From UBA11574 sp964591175 (GTDB taxonomy: Bacteria; Desulfobacterota; Desulfobacteria; Desulfobacterales; UBA11574), in the NCBI GenBank assembly GCA_964591175.1, contig CAZQAF010000068.1:1-18999 (forward strand): a stretch of 18,999 nucleotides of DNA. The letters are read 5' to 3'. The position numbers and the translations under genes were made by a program. The notes under the pieces were generated by a model. That model saw only the letters and a program-made list of their open reading frames with translations. It ran no database searches and was not told the origin of the DNA. This document shows, piece by piece, positions 1 to 8,900 of this stretch (position 1 is its first letter; each line of letters starts with the position of its first letter).

Positions 1-2
1 TG

Positions 3-161
3 GATTTCGGCGCCGTGTCCCTGTCCGTAAATCGGGTGGAACCACTGGCGGTCCGCGGGAAAGCAAAGAGAGCCCGATGGACGATGGACGACCGCTTCGC
101 TAGGACGATGGAAGAGGCAGGACCTTCGGCCGCTGAAGGACCGGGAACTTCGTTCCCTTGA
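3..161 (+). CDS. Possible 3' end of a gene cut by the window start (product unknown)
   Basis: Frame 3 is open from the window edge to a TGA at 159-161. The first ~25 codons have a strongly G/C-rich third position and read as plausible protein (DFGAVSLSVNRVEPLAVRGK), while the other two forward frames look less protein-like. From about base 75 the frame enters the GGACGA repeat, so the last ~28 residues are repeat-encoded, as if the original stop had been lost or displaced. I do not recognise the family. It could equally be chance open frame; the evidence is codon bias only. Confidence 0.3.
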   Translation, partial: DFGAVSLSVNRVEPLAVRGKAKRARWTMDDRFARTMEEAGPSAAEGPGTSFP

Positions 162-330
162 GGTTGGAGGCAAAGAACTATGGACGACGACGGAGGACAG
201 ACGACAGACAAGGACTCTAAAGTTTTTGCATTTTATCGTCCATCGTCCTATCGAAGTTTACCCGCCTTGGGAGGGCGGTCGTCCATCTTCTGTCGTCTGT
301 CATCCGTCGTCCGTCATCTGCTTTTATTCG
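72..330. repeat. GGACGA/TCGTCC low-complexity repeat tract with inverted arms (copy 1)
   Basis: This stretch is built from variants of GGACGATGGACGA on the left (72-115, 181-205) and of the complementary TCGTCCATCGTCC on the right (236-318). The left arm (GATGGACGACCG, then TAGGACGATGGA) is the inverted counterpart of the right arm at about 242-287, which carries an extra ~18 bp including a small CCGCC/GGCGG stem (262-266 with 274-278). A 27-bp stretch at 224-250 recurs exactly at 12766-12792. The short open frames here (for example ones beginning MDDDGGQ) are products of the repeat, not genes. Origin and function are unknown. Confidence 0.8.
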
Positions 331-340
331 TCGGGCTCGG

Positions 341-661
341 CTATAAACCGCCGGACGTTTCATTGAATTTGATACCTTCGGAATCCATTTCCAAATCTTT
401 TCGAAGCTCTTTGCCGATTTCGATGAGCTTCGCATATATGTCGAAGCAGTGCGTCATCATTTCCCGGTTGTCTTCATGTAAATGCTTTTCCGCCTTCTTT
501 TTTTCCTCTTCGGCAACTTTTTCTATTTCATAAATGATGTCTTTGTACCACATTTTCGACATGGGCAGTTGAATGCTGTAATTTTCGCTGTGCTCATTCA
601 ACAGAAAGTTTATTTCAACAGAAGGGTAATTACCGCTGTAACTGATTTTCATTTCCGCCAT
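341..661 (-). CDS. Hypothetical protein, 106 aa, charged and helical
   Basis: I do not recognise this family. The start is well supported: reading the minus strand, AAAGGAG lies 7 nt before the ATG at 661. The N-terminal ~40 residues look like a short beta-rich segment (MKISYSGNYPSVEINFLL), followed by a long charged, probably coiled-coil stretch at about 44-66 (EIEKVAEEEKKKAEKHLHE) and a second helix at about 70-92. It has no signal peptide, membrane segment or metal motif, so it is probably cytosolic. It stands alone, divergent from the DUF748 gene, with promoter-like sites upstream. An adaptor or regulatory role would be a guess. I am fairly sure it is a real gene because of the ribosome-binding site and protein-like composition. 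Confidence 0.72.
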   Translation of the reverse strand: MAEMKISYSGNYPSVEINFLLNEHSENYSIQLPMSKMWYKDIIYEIEKVAEEEKKKAEKHLHEDNREMMTHCFDIYAKLIEIGKELRKDLEMDSEGIKFNETSGGL

Positions 662-755
662 GGTTGTTCTCCTTTCCCGTATGCTGACGCTGCGAATAAA
701 TTGACATTAAAAGGTGTAATTTCAAATGGTTAAATGATTGATAAGAAATTATATG

Positions 756-783
756 TTTATCAAGTTTATTGTTTTTTTGTCAA
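756..783 (-). promoter_or_regulatory. Putative sigma70 promoter for the 106-aa gene
   Basis: On the minus strand a perfect TTGACA (778-783) is followed after 16 nt by GATAAA (756-761, 4 of 6 matches to TATAAT), in very AT-rich DNA. The implied 5' leader before the ATG at 661 is about 90 nt. This is a motif match only; the start site is not otherwise supported. Confidence 0.4.
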
Positions 784-805
784 ACAAATTTTGCTTTTGG
801 TTGCC

Positions 806-821
806 GAATTCTTAAGAATTC
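806..821. repeat. Perfect 16-bp palindrome in the divergent intergenic region
   Basis: GAATTCTTAAGAATTC is perfectly self-complementary. It lies between the divergent 106-aa gene and the DUF748 gene, about 25 bp upstream of the minus-strand -35 element. It could be an operator for a dimeric regulator or simply an AT-rich chance palindrome with nested EcoRI-type ends. No regulator gene is adjacent. Confidence 0.5.
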
Positions 822-852
822 TTTTGTGGACGACTTCTGATCAAAAGATACC

Positions 853-878
853 GGAACAATGGAATGATGGAATAATGG
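853..878. repeat. Short GGAATGATGGAATAATGG tandem-like repeat
   Basis: Here the motif GGAA(C/T)(A/G)ATGG repeats about three times with small changes. It is low-complexity, intergenic, and similar in style to the GGACGA repeats elsewhere in the window. The rest of the 662-1036 intergenic region is AT-rich and shows no further gene. Confidence 0.5.
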
Positions 879-973
879 TTTCTTTTTATATTTGTAATCG
901 TTTTATTAATTGTGATAGTTTGAAATTCGGTCCGTGTCGTTAGATTCTTCTTGAAAAACACAACCAAGACCCG

Positions 974-1001
974 TTGAAACGCCTTGTTTAGGTGATACAC
1001 T
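974..1001 (+). promoter_or_regulatory. Putative sigma70 promoter for the DUF748 gene
   Basis: TTGAAA (974-979, 5 of 6) is followed by a 16-nt spacer and TACACT (996-1001, 4 of 6). It lies about 36 nt upstream of the chosen ATG at 1037, leaving room for the AGGAG ribosome-binding site at 1023-1027. Motif match only. Confidence 0.38.
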
Positions 1002-1036
1002 CCGCCATTTACGATGCGAATCAGGAGAAGAAAGCC

Positions 1037-4000
1037 ATGAGTGAGCAACCCACAGACTCAAATGATCCCAAAGAATCCCTTCCGCTCTGGCGACGGTTAG
1101 TCGTTAACCGATGGCTGATTGCCGGAGTTGCGGCAGTCGTCCTGTATACGTTATTTGGTTTTTTACTGGCCCCCTGGCTGGTGAAATACTACGCGAAAAA
1201 CTACGCCGAGGAAAAACTCAAGCGACACGTGTCGATTGCGGACGTCCGCATCAATCCGTTCCTGTTCACCTTTGAAGCCAAGGGCTTTACACTCCGGGAG
1301 GCGGATAACCGGCCGATTGTCGGCTTCAACCGCCTGTTTGTGGACTTCGAGCTCTCGAGCCTTTTCCGCTGGGCCTGGACATTTGCCGACATTCGTATCG
1401 AGCGACCGTCGCTAAACATTGAAATCCAACCTAACGGCCGCCTCAATTTCGCGGATCTGGCGGACAGCCTCCCAAAGTCCAAAGATACTTCCAATAAAGC
1501 GCATTCGCCACCGCGTCTGTTGCTGCAACACGCTGAGATTGTTGATGGAAACTTTACTTTCAGCGATCGCTCCGTTCCGACTCCCGCCACTGAAACCTTT
1601 ACGCCGCTGAATCTCGAGCTGAAAGAGATATCGACACTTCCGGAGCGCAAAGGCCCATACACCATCCAGGCCAAACTGCCCGGCGGCGGAACAATCGGAT
1701 GGAGGGGCAAAGTATCTTTAAATCCTCTCTTTTCCGAAGGCGAGTTAAGCGCAGCCGGCTTCAAGCTGGCCACAGCCTGGAAGTTCGTACAGGACGCAGT
1801 ACATCTTGCCAGTCCCGCGGGCGAGGTGGACTTCAGCTCTCGCTATCGATTCAATTATCAAAAGCATGTTCCTTTGCTGGTGCTGCAGGATGCAAATCTG
1901 GCGCTAAAAAAACTTTTGCTCACTGAAAAAGGCAAGAACACTCCGATGCTGGCTTTGGAAGCCATCGAAGCTTCAGGTATGCACTTTGATCTTCAACAAC
2001 ACGAACTCTCAGTATCGAACATTACCATACGTGACGGCAAAATCGCCGCATCAGTGGATGAAAAAGGGCTATTAAGCTGGCAAAAGCTCATTGCGCATAG
2101 AAAATCCGCCAATGCTGCGCCATTGATTCCTGCAGCCTCAACCCCTGATCGTCAGCCATGGCGTTTAAAGGCAAAAGCAGTGAAAATTGAAAACGTTGCG
2201 GTGAATTATATTGATCGCAGTCGCGCCACCCCCTTGGGAATGACCATTGGCGCACTCAATACATCATTGAACGCATCAGCGGAAATCGGCAACGGTCCAG
2301 TCAAAGCAAATATGGATGGCATAACGGTAAATTTGAACCGCGTTGCGCTTTCAAAGGCCGGACAAGACATTCCTCTTTTTACTTTAGACACACTATCATT
2401 AGAAGACGGACACATTGATATCGGCAATCGTGAGATCATGCTCACACGCATCAGCACCACCGGCGGAAAAACAAGCGTCGTGCGCGATAAAAACGGCCGG
2501 GTCCAGCTCGTCGAGATGCTGACTCCCGGCGATAAAGGTATGCTGAAGCGAAAAATCTCCGAGACCGGAACAAAGGCACAAGCCGAAGGACGCCCCTGGT
2601 CGTTTCGCCTCAATGATTTTGAGTTAAACGGCTTTAGCGTAGCGCTGAAAGACCGTACTTTTGTTCCGGACATCGGTTATGAATTGAAAGATATCCGCGT
2701 ATCATTGAAAAATCTCACCAACGATAAAAAGACACCCATTGACTTTAATGCCGCTCTCAAGGTGGCTCAAGGTGGAAACGCCAGGATAAGCGGACAGGCC
2801 AGCCAAACCGGAGACCGTGTCGATGCAAGGGCAAAGATAAAGGATATAAACCTCAAGCCACTACATCCGGCCGTAACCAAGTTCACGTTTCTCACACTTG
2901 AGTCCGGTAATATCTCAGCATCAATCCACGTGGACTATCATTCTTTAAAATCCGGTCCGCGGTTACGCGCAGCCGGTTCCATGAGTTTGAACAAACTCGG
3001 GCTCAATGAAGCAGAGACCGGCGAACGTTTTCTCGGTTGGAAGGCGATGTCCGCTAAGGGCATAAAATTCAGTCTTTCACCCCGGCGTCTGAAGATCGAT
3101 GAATTAAGGCTGCTGGAACTCGGCGCCAAGGTAATGATTTTCAAGGACCGCTCTACAAATCTGGCCAAGGTGCTTAAAACGTCGGATTCCGCCGGAACCG
3201 AGACCAAGCCGCATCCTGAGAAAGTCCCGCCTGCGGGATTGAAAGACCGGCAAGAACTTTTTCCAATAAATATCGAACGAATTCGGGTGGACAACGGATC
3301 TGTAAATTTTGCCGACCTCAGCCTTGTGTTGCCTTTTGCCGCCCAGGTGACCGACTTTAACGGGGGAATTACCGGCATCTCTTCGGACAACTCGAGACTC
3401 GCATCGCTCCTGTTCAAGGGAAAGGTCGACCAATACGGATTCAGCAAAGTTGAGGGCCGGTTGAACCCGTTTCTTCCTAAAAAGTTCACCGACATCACCG
3501 TATTGTTCCGTAATGTTCGAATGCAGCCCTTCAGCCCTTACACCGCCACGTTTGCAGGGCGTAAAATTTCATCCGGTACGCTCAACCTGAATCTGGAATA
3601 CAAAATTAAGAACAGCGAACTCCTTGGAAACAACAGCGTGGTGCTGGACAAGTTTACACTCGGCGAACGCGTCAAATCACCCAACGCGATCAATCTGCCG
3701 CTGGATCTGGCCATCGCGCTGTTAACGGACGCAGACGGTAAAATCGATGTTGCCGTACCCGTCCGCGGTAATGTGGACGACCCGAAATTCAGTTACGGCC
3801 GTGTGATCTGGAAGGCGATCACCAACCTGATCACAAAAATTGCGACCGCACCTTTCCGGGCGCTGGGGCATCTTTTCGGCGGCAAAGGCGAGCAACTGGC
3901 TGCCATCGCTTTTGATCCCGGCAGCGCCCATCTGCTGCCGCCGGAAATGGAAAAGATAAAGAAAATATCGGAAGCCCTCAAAAAGCGTCCCCAACTGAAG

Positions 4001-4525
4001 CTGGTGGTGGCAGGTCGCTTCGACCCGCAATCGGATGGAAAAGCCCTGCGCACCGCGAGGGTAAAGCGTGCGCTTGCCGTGGAGACAGGCGTGAAGCTCG
4101 CACCCGGCGAAAAACCGGGTCCGATTTCTTTTGATACGGCAAAGATGCAGGGTGCTCTGGAAAAAATGTTAAAAAAACGCAATGGCGACGATGCCGTCTC
4201 CAAATTTGTGACCCAGTATGAAAAGGAAACCGGCAAAAAAGCCAAACCCATGAATTTTGCCATGGCGCTTGTCGGGTGGAAGAGTTCGGATACGGCTTTT
4301 TACAAGGCCATGTTCAATGAACTGGTCAAACTGGAACCGCTCACCGATAACGACCTCATTCAACTCGCCCGGAAGCGCGCGAAAGAAGTTGTGAATCAGG
4401 TCCGAGCCGCCGGCCAATTGGAAGACACCCGGGTGGTTGCCGGAAATCCCGGTCCGGTGAAAAAAGCCTCGGGGGAAGCCATCAACCTTGATCTCTCTCT
4501 GGAGGTTATCAAACCCGCAGCTTGA
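1037..4525 (+). CDS. DUF748 / AsmA-like envelope protein, 1162 aa
   Basis: This is a large periplasm-facing protein anchored by one N-terminal membrane helix (about residues 26-50, RWLIAGVAAVVLYTLFGFLL). A long beta-rich body follows, with repeats typical of the AsmA-like superfamily (the class of TamB/YhdP, linked to lipid movement between membranes). Near residues 830-920 lies the conserved DUF748 region, with PFSPYTATFAGRKISSG and GNVDDPKF. A C-terminal OmpA-like region starts near residue 958 (FDPGSAHLLPPEM). The ATG at 1037 is preferred over an upstream in-frame GTG at 992, because AGGAG lies at 1023-1027, 9 nt before it, and the 992 start would overlap the promoter. The gene is monocistronic or leads into purB. 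The family assignment is firm; a lipid-transport role is inferred from the superfamily, not seen in the sequence. Confidence 0.88.
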   Translation: MSEQPTDSNDPKESLPLWRRLVVNRWLIAGVAAVVLYTLFGFLLAPWLVKYYAKNYAEEKLKRHVSIADVRINPFLFTFEAKGFTLREADNRPIVGFNRLFVDFELSSLFRWAWTFADIRIERPSLNIEIQPNGRLNFADLADSLPKSKDTSNKAHSPPRLLLQHAEIVDGNFTFSDRSVPTPATETFTPLNLELKEISTLPERKGPYTIQAKLPGGGTIGWRGKVSLNPLFSEGELSAAGFKLATAWKFVQDAVHLASPAGEVDFSSRYRFNYQKHVPLLVLQDANLALKKLLLTEKGKNTPMLALEAIEASGMHFDLQQHELSVSNITIRDGKIAASVDEKGLLSWQKLIAHRKSANAAPLIPAASTPDRQPWRLKAKAVKIENVAVNYIDRSRATPLGMTIGALNTSLNASAEIGNGPVKANMDGITVNLNRVALSKAGQDIPLFTLDTLSLEDGHIDIGNREIMLTRISTTGGKTSVVRDKNGRVQLVEMLTPGDKGMLKRKISETGTKAQAEGRPWSFRLNDFELNGFSVALKDRTFVPDIGYELKDIRVSLKNLTNDKKTPIDFNAALKVAQGGNARISGQASQTGDRVDARAKIKDINLKPLHPAVTKFTFLTLESGNISASIHVDYHSLKSGPRLRAAGSMSLNKLGLNEAETGERFLGWKAMSAKGIKFSLSPRRLKIDELRLLELGAKVMIFKDRSTNLAKVLKTSDSAGTETKPHPEKVPPAGLKDRQELFPINIERIRVDNGSVNFADLSLVLPFAAQVTDFNGGITGISSDNSRLASLLFKGKVDQYGFSKVEGRLNPFLPKKFTDITVLFRNVRMQPFSPYTATFAGRKISSGTLNLNLEYKIKNSELLGNNSVVLDKFTLGERVKSPNAINLPLDLAIALLTDADGKIDVAVPVRGNVDDPKFSYGRVIWKAITNLITKIATAPFRALGHLFGGKGEQLAAIAFDPGSAHLLPPEMEKIKKISEALKKRPQLKLVVAGRFDPQSDGKALRTARVKRALAVETGVKLAPGEKPGPISFDTAKMQGALEKMLKKRNGDDAVSKFVTQYEKETGKKAKPMNFAMALVGWKSSDTAFYKAMFNELVKLEPLTDNDLIQLARKRAKEVVNQVRAAGQLEDTRVVAGNPGPVKKASGEAINLDLSLEVIKPAA

Positions 4526-4550
4526 CATAATACCCGCATTATCCTACATT
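4522..4550 (+). promoter_or_regulatory. Putative sigma70 promoter of the purB-recB unit
   Basis: A perfect TTGACA (4522-4527) overlaps the stop codon of the DUF748 gene. After the optimal 17 nt comes TACATT (4545-4550, 4 of 6). Transcription would start near 4557, just before the AGGAAG ribosome-binding site (4561-4566) of purB. This is the best promoter match in the window and suggests that purB does not depend on read-through from the gene before it. Confidence 0.55.
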
Positions 4551-4574
4551 TCTTGAAAAAAGGAAGATATTATT

Positions 4575-5927
4575 ATGATGCTCTCATCTTTAAGCGCGAT
4601 TTCTCCTGTAGACGGTCGATATCGAAAACAGGTTGAACAACTGGCCGGCTATTTTTCCGAAGCTGCCTTGATAAAATACCGGGTCCGGGTCGAAGTTGAA
4701 TATTTTATCGCATTATGCAACCTGCCGCTGCCGCAACTTGAGGATATCGACAAACAACGATTTGAACCCATGCGGCGCCTGTACCGGCAATTTACACCGG
4801 AAGATGCTCAAAAAGTTAAAGATATCGAAAAGATTACCAATCATGACGTCAAGGCGGTGGAGTATTTTATCAAAGCGCAATTCGAAAAACTGGGCTTGCA
4901 TCGCTATAAAGAATTCATTCATTTTGGGTTGACCTCCCAGGACATTAACAACACGGCAATCCCCTGTTCGCTCAAAAACGCCTGGACAGATGTTTTGGCG
5001 CCGCTTCTGGATCAGGTCATCGCAGCGTTAACCGAAAACGCAAAACAATGGAAACATGTGTCCATGCTGGCGCGCACCCATGGGCAGCCCGCTTCACCCA
5101 CCGGCATGGGCAAAGAAATTTATGTGTTTGTGGAGCGCCTGATCAAGCAAAAAACCTTGATAAAAACCATTCCGTTTTCCGCAAAGTTCGGCGGGGCAAC
5201 CGGTAATTTCAATGCCCATTATGCCGCCTATCCGAATATCGACTGGATCGCATTCGGAAATCATTTTGTCAACGAAGTCCTCGGCCTCGAGCGATCAAAG
5301 GTGACGACGCAAATCGAGCATTATGATCATCTGGCTGCATTTTGTGACAACCTTCATCGAATCAACACCATCCTTATTGATTTGGATCGAGACATCTGGT
5401 CGTATATCTCCATGGAATATTTTAAGCAAAAAATAAAAGAAGGTGAGGTGGGGTCTTCCACCATGCCGCATAAGGTCAACCCCATCGACTTTGAAAACTC
5501 CGAAGGCAATCTGGGCATGGCCAATGCTGTTTTGAGGCATCTATCATCAAAGCTCCCGATTTCAAGACTGCAAAGAGACTTGACAGACTCCACGGTGATC
5601 CGAAATATCGGCGTCCCGATGGCCCATACGGTTATTGCTTTCAAATCATTGTTAAAGGGACTGGAAAAATTGGTTTTAAACCCAAAAGCCATTCAAACGG
5701 ACCTGCAGAAAAACTGGGCGGTCATCACCGAAGGAATTCAAACGATTTTGCGAAGGGAAGGGTACCCCGAGCCTTATGAAGCCTTGAAAGCATTGACGAG
5801 AACCCATTCGCGGATTGACCGGCAGTCCATTTCAGAATTTATCGAAAAACTGGATGTTGCCCCAGCCGTCAAGGAGGAGTTAAAGCGACTCACGCCGGAG
5901 AATTATACGGGAGTCTATGATTTTTAA
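4575..5927 (+). CDS. purB: Adenylosuccinate lyase
   Basis: PurB cleaves fumarate from adenylosuccinate (giving AMP) and from SAICAR (giving AICAR), two steps of purine synthesis, in the cytosol as a homotetramer. The 450-aa length and the N-terminus (LSSLSAISPVDGRY) match the E. coli type of PurB (456 aa). Visible hallmarks are the THGQPASPTGMGKE block with catalytic His169, and the fumarate-lyase signature GSSTMPHKVNP with the catalytic serine at 294/295. There are two consecutive ATGs: 4575 has AGGAAG 8 nt upstream, and 4578 would give the more conserved MLSSL start, so the start is uncertain by one codon. The stop overlaps the recB start (TAATG), implying co-translation of this purine enzyme with a recombination subunit. 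Confidence 0.97.
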   Translation: MMLSSLSAISPVDGRYRKQVEQLAGYFSEAALIKYRVRVEVEYFIALCNLPLPQLEDIDKQRFEPMRRLYRQFTPEDAQKVKDIEKITNHDVKAVEYFIKAQFEKLGLHRYKEFIHFGLTSQDINNTAIPCSLKNAWTDVLAPLLDQVIAALTENAKQWKHVSMLARTHGQPASPTGMGKEIYVFVERLIKQKTLIKTIPFSAKFGGATGNFNAHYAAYPNIDWIAFGNHFVNEVLGLERSKVTTQIEHYDHLAAFCDNLHRINTILIDLDRDIWSYISMEYFKQKIKEGEVGSSTMPHKVNPIDFENSEGNLGMANAVLRHLSSKLPISRLQRDLTDSTVIRNIGVPMAHTVIAFKSLLKGLEKLVLNPKAIQTDLQKNWAVITEGIQTILRREGYPEPYEALKALTRTHSRIDRQSISEFIEKLDVAPAVKEELKRLTPENYTGVYDF

Positions 5928-8900
5928 TGAAACTGTTTGATCCCATCAACACTCCCCTGCAAGGAACCAATCTCATCGAGGCCAGCGCCGGTACCGGCAA
6001 GACACATACCATCACCGGTCTTTTTTTAAGACTGATTCTCGAAAAACAGTTCACGGTCAATCAGATACTGGTGGTCACGTTTACCAAAGCAGCGACAGAG
6101 GAGCTGAAGGAAAGGATCCGGAATAAACTTGCCGAGGCGAAATCCGCTTTTTTAAAAGGATCGAGTCATGACTCGCTCATCGATTCGCTGGTTCGAAAAA
6201 GTGATGACCCGGCTCCTGCCATCCAATCGATTCAAGATGCATTGGTCAATTTTGACGATGCCGCCATATTTACCATACACGGCTTTTGCCGAAGAATTCT
6301 TAACGAGAATGCATTTGAAACACAAAGTCTGTTCGACACGGAGCTGGTCAGTGATCCGGCTGATATACATCGAGAAATTGTCGAAGATTTCTGGAGAAAA
6401 TATATTTACAATCTGCCGATGGAGGGTATCAGCTATATCCTGAAGCATATATCCGGACCGGAATATTTTTTGAAACTGTCGAGGCGGAAGCGTTCGACAA
6501 ATACAAAAATTATTCCCGAACTTGAAAAGCCTGATCTAAAAAGCATCGACGGATTCAGGGTATTGTTTGAAAAGTTGAAAAAGGTATGGCCCGGTTCACG
6601 GCTGCAAGTGATTCGGTTGTTAAAGGATCCGTCGCTGAACGGAAGGATTTACGGCAGTTTCAAGACACCAACCCATCAAAAAGGGATTTCAAAAAGAGAT
6701 CTGATCGTCGGTTCACTAGTGGCCGCCATGGACCGGTTCGTGGATGAAAAATCCGTTGGTTTCCCGCTGTTTAAAGATTTTGAAAAATTGACGGCAACAA
6801 AAATAAAAACCGCGACGCGAAAAAATCATTCTCCCCCTGCACATGAAATATTTGATATCTGTGACATGCTTTTTGACCAGGGCATCGTTCTAAAGGCCGA
6901 GATGGAAACCTATATATTGTATCTTAAAACAATGTTTTTCAAGTTTGCCGGACAACAACTTTCGGCGGTTAAAAAACAGCGCAATATTATGCTCTATGAC
7001 GATCTTTTGACAACGGTAAAAGATGCCCTTGAAAGTGAAAAAGGAAATATTCTGGCAGAGACCCTCCGCAACAAATACCGTGCCGGTCTTGTGGATGAAT
7101 TTCAGGATACGGACACTGTTCAGTATGCGATATTTTCCCGCATCTTTCATTCGAAAAAAACCATGTTATTTATGATCGGCGATCCAAAACAGTCCATTTA
7201 CGGTTTTCGGGGAGCCGATATCTTTTCCTACATGAAAGCCGCTCAAAATGCGGATTCCAAATTTACGTTGATTAAAAACTGGCGATCGGATCCCGGCTTG
7301 ATTACTGCGATAAACACCTTGTTTTCAAACATAAAATCGCCGTTTGTCTTTGATCGGATCGGATTTGAAGCAGGTACCGCCGGGAAAAAACCAGACCCAA
7401 AGGAACCGCCATTTTCACCGGCATTTATCCTGTGGCATTTAAAGCGAGAGGAAACCGCGGATACTTCGAAATCACTGAGCAAAACCGAGTCTGTTCAACG
7501 CATCGCAACGGCCGTTGCCAATGAAATCTCTTACCTTGTCTCTTCAAACAAAGACACCCCTTCTACTTGCCCGTCCGGCTTCCGGGGGAATGGCGTGGCC
7601 CCAAACGATATCGCAGTCCTCGTGCGAACGAATCGGCAGGCACAACGCATTAAAAATGCGCTTACATTAAAAAACGTTCCGTCGGTCCTCCATAATACGG
7701 GAAACATTTTCCACACCCATGAGGCCATGGAGATGGAAAGGGTCCTGATGGCTGTCGCCGAACCCGGAAACGAAAGGGTCTATCGTGCGGCCCTCGTGAC
7801 CGACATCGTCGGTGTCTCGGCAATCGAGATCGATTCAGCCGGCGATACATCTTTGGCGCTGGAAGAAAAACGGGATCGATTCAGGAAATATTCCGGGTTG
7901 TGGACACGGTACGGGTTTATCCGGATGTTTCGGATGTTGTTGTCCGAAGAACACGTCAGGGAACGGATTTTAAAATTTCCGGACGGTGAGAGAAGATTGA
8001 CCAACATACTCCATCTCGCAGAAATTCTCCATCAGGAATCCCATGACAAAAAGCTTGGGATGACCGGACTCCTGAAATGGCTGAGCGTCCAAATAAACAC
8101 CGATATGCTTTTATCCGAAACGCATCAGCTTCGTCTTGAAAGCGATGACCTTGCCGTAAAAATCATCACCATTCACAAAAGCAAGGGACTTGAGTTTCCA
8201 ATTGTTTTTTGTCCTTTTGTCTGGGACGGGGCCCTGATCAAAGACGGCGAAATTCAATTTCATGACATTGACAGCAACGAAACGCCGACCCTGGATCTGG
8301 GGTCGAATGCCTTCGGCAATCATCTGGTCCTGGCTCAAAACGAGCAGTTGTCGGAGAATCTGAGATTGCTTTATGTGGCGCTCACAAGAGCCGTCAATAG
8401 ATGCTACCTTGTCTGGGGGCGATTCAATACCGCTGAAACGTCCGCCCTGGCTTATCTTTTGCATTATCGAGAACCCGTCGATAATTTTATTGAAAAAGAA
8501 AACCCGGTGCTATCTTTAAAAACGGGATTTTCAGAAAAAAACGATGCGGATTTTTTTGAGGACCTGAAACACATTGAAAAAAAATCCGAAAATAACATAA
8601 AGATTTGTCCATTACCTGTTGAAGACACAAAAGATTATTCGACAAAGGAAGATCGAAAAGCGCCTTTATCTTACAGGCGGTTTTCAGGGAACATCGATAC
8701 CACCTGGAAAATCTCCAGTTTTTCACACCTCATCTCCCGGCGACCGGCAGATGAAGAAGCCCCGGATCGCGATACCATCCAGGATTTTTTTACATCCCCA
8801 TCGGAAACTGATCTGAATTTAAATGAACGGGCAGACATCTTTTCCTTTCCAAAAGGAACCCGGGCCGGTATATTTTTCCACGATATTTTAGAGCACCTTG

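Noticed and set aside
72..330. CRISPR array
   Set aside because: The repeats are short, degenerate and contiguous, without regular spacers, and there are no cas genes in the window.
180..533. 117-aa plus-strand open frame overlapping the repeat and the 106-aa gene
   Set aside because: Its first part is translated GGACGA/TCGTCC repeat and the rest is antisense to the better supported 106-aa gene, which has a clear ribosome-binding site.
1201..1773. 190-aa minus-strand open frame inside the DUF748 gene
   Set aside because: It is antisense to an unambiguous long gene; such frames arise from the codon bias of the sense strand. The same holds for the other frames inside recB, recD, purB, cysS and uvrB.
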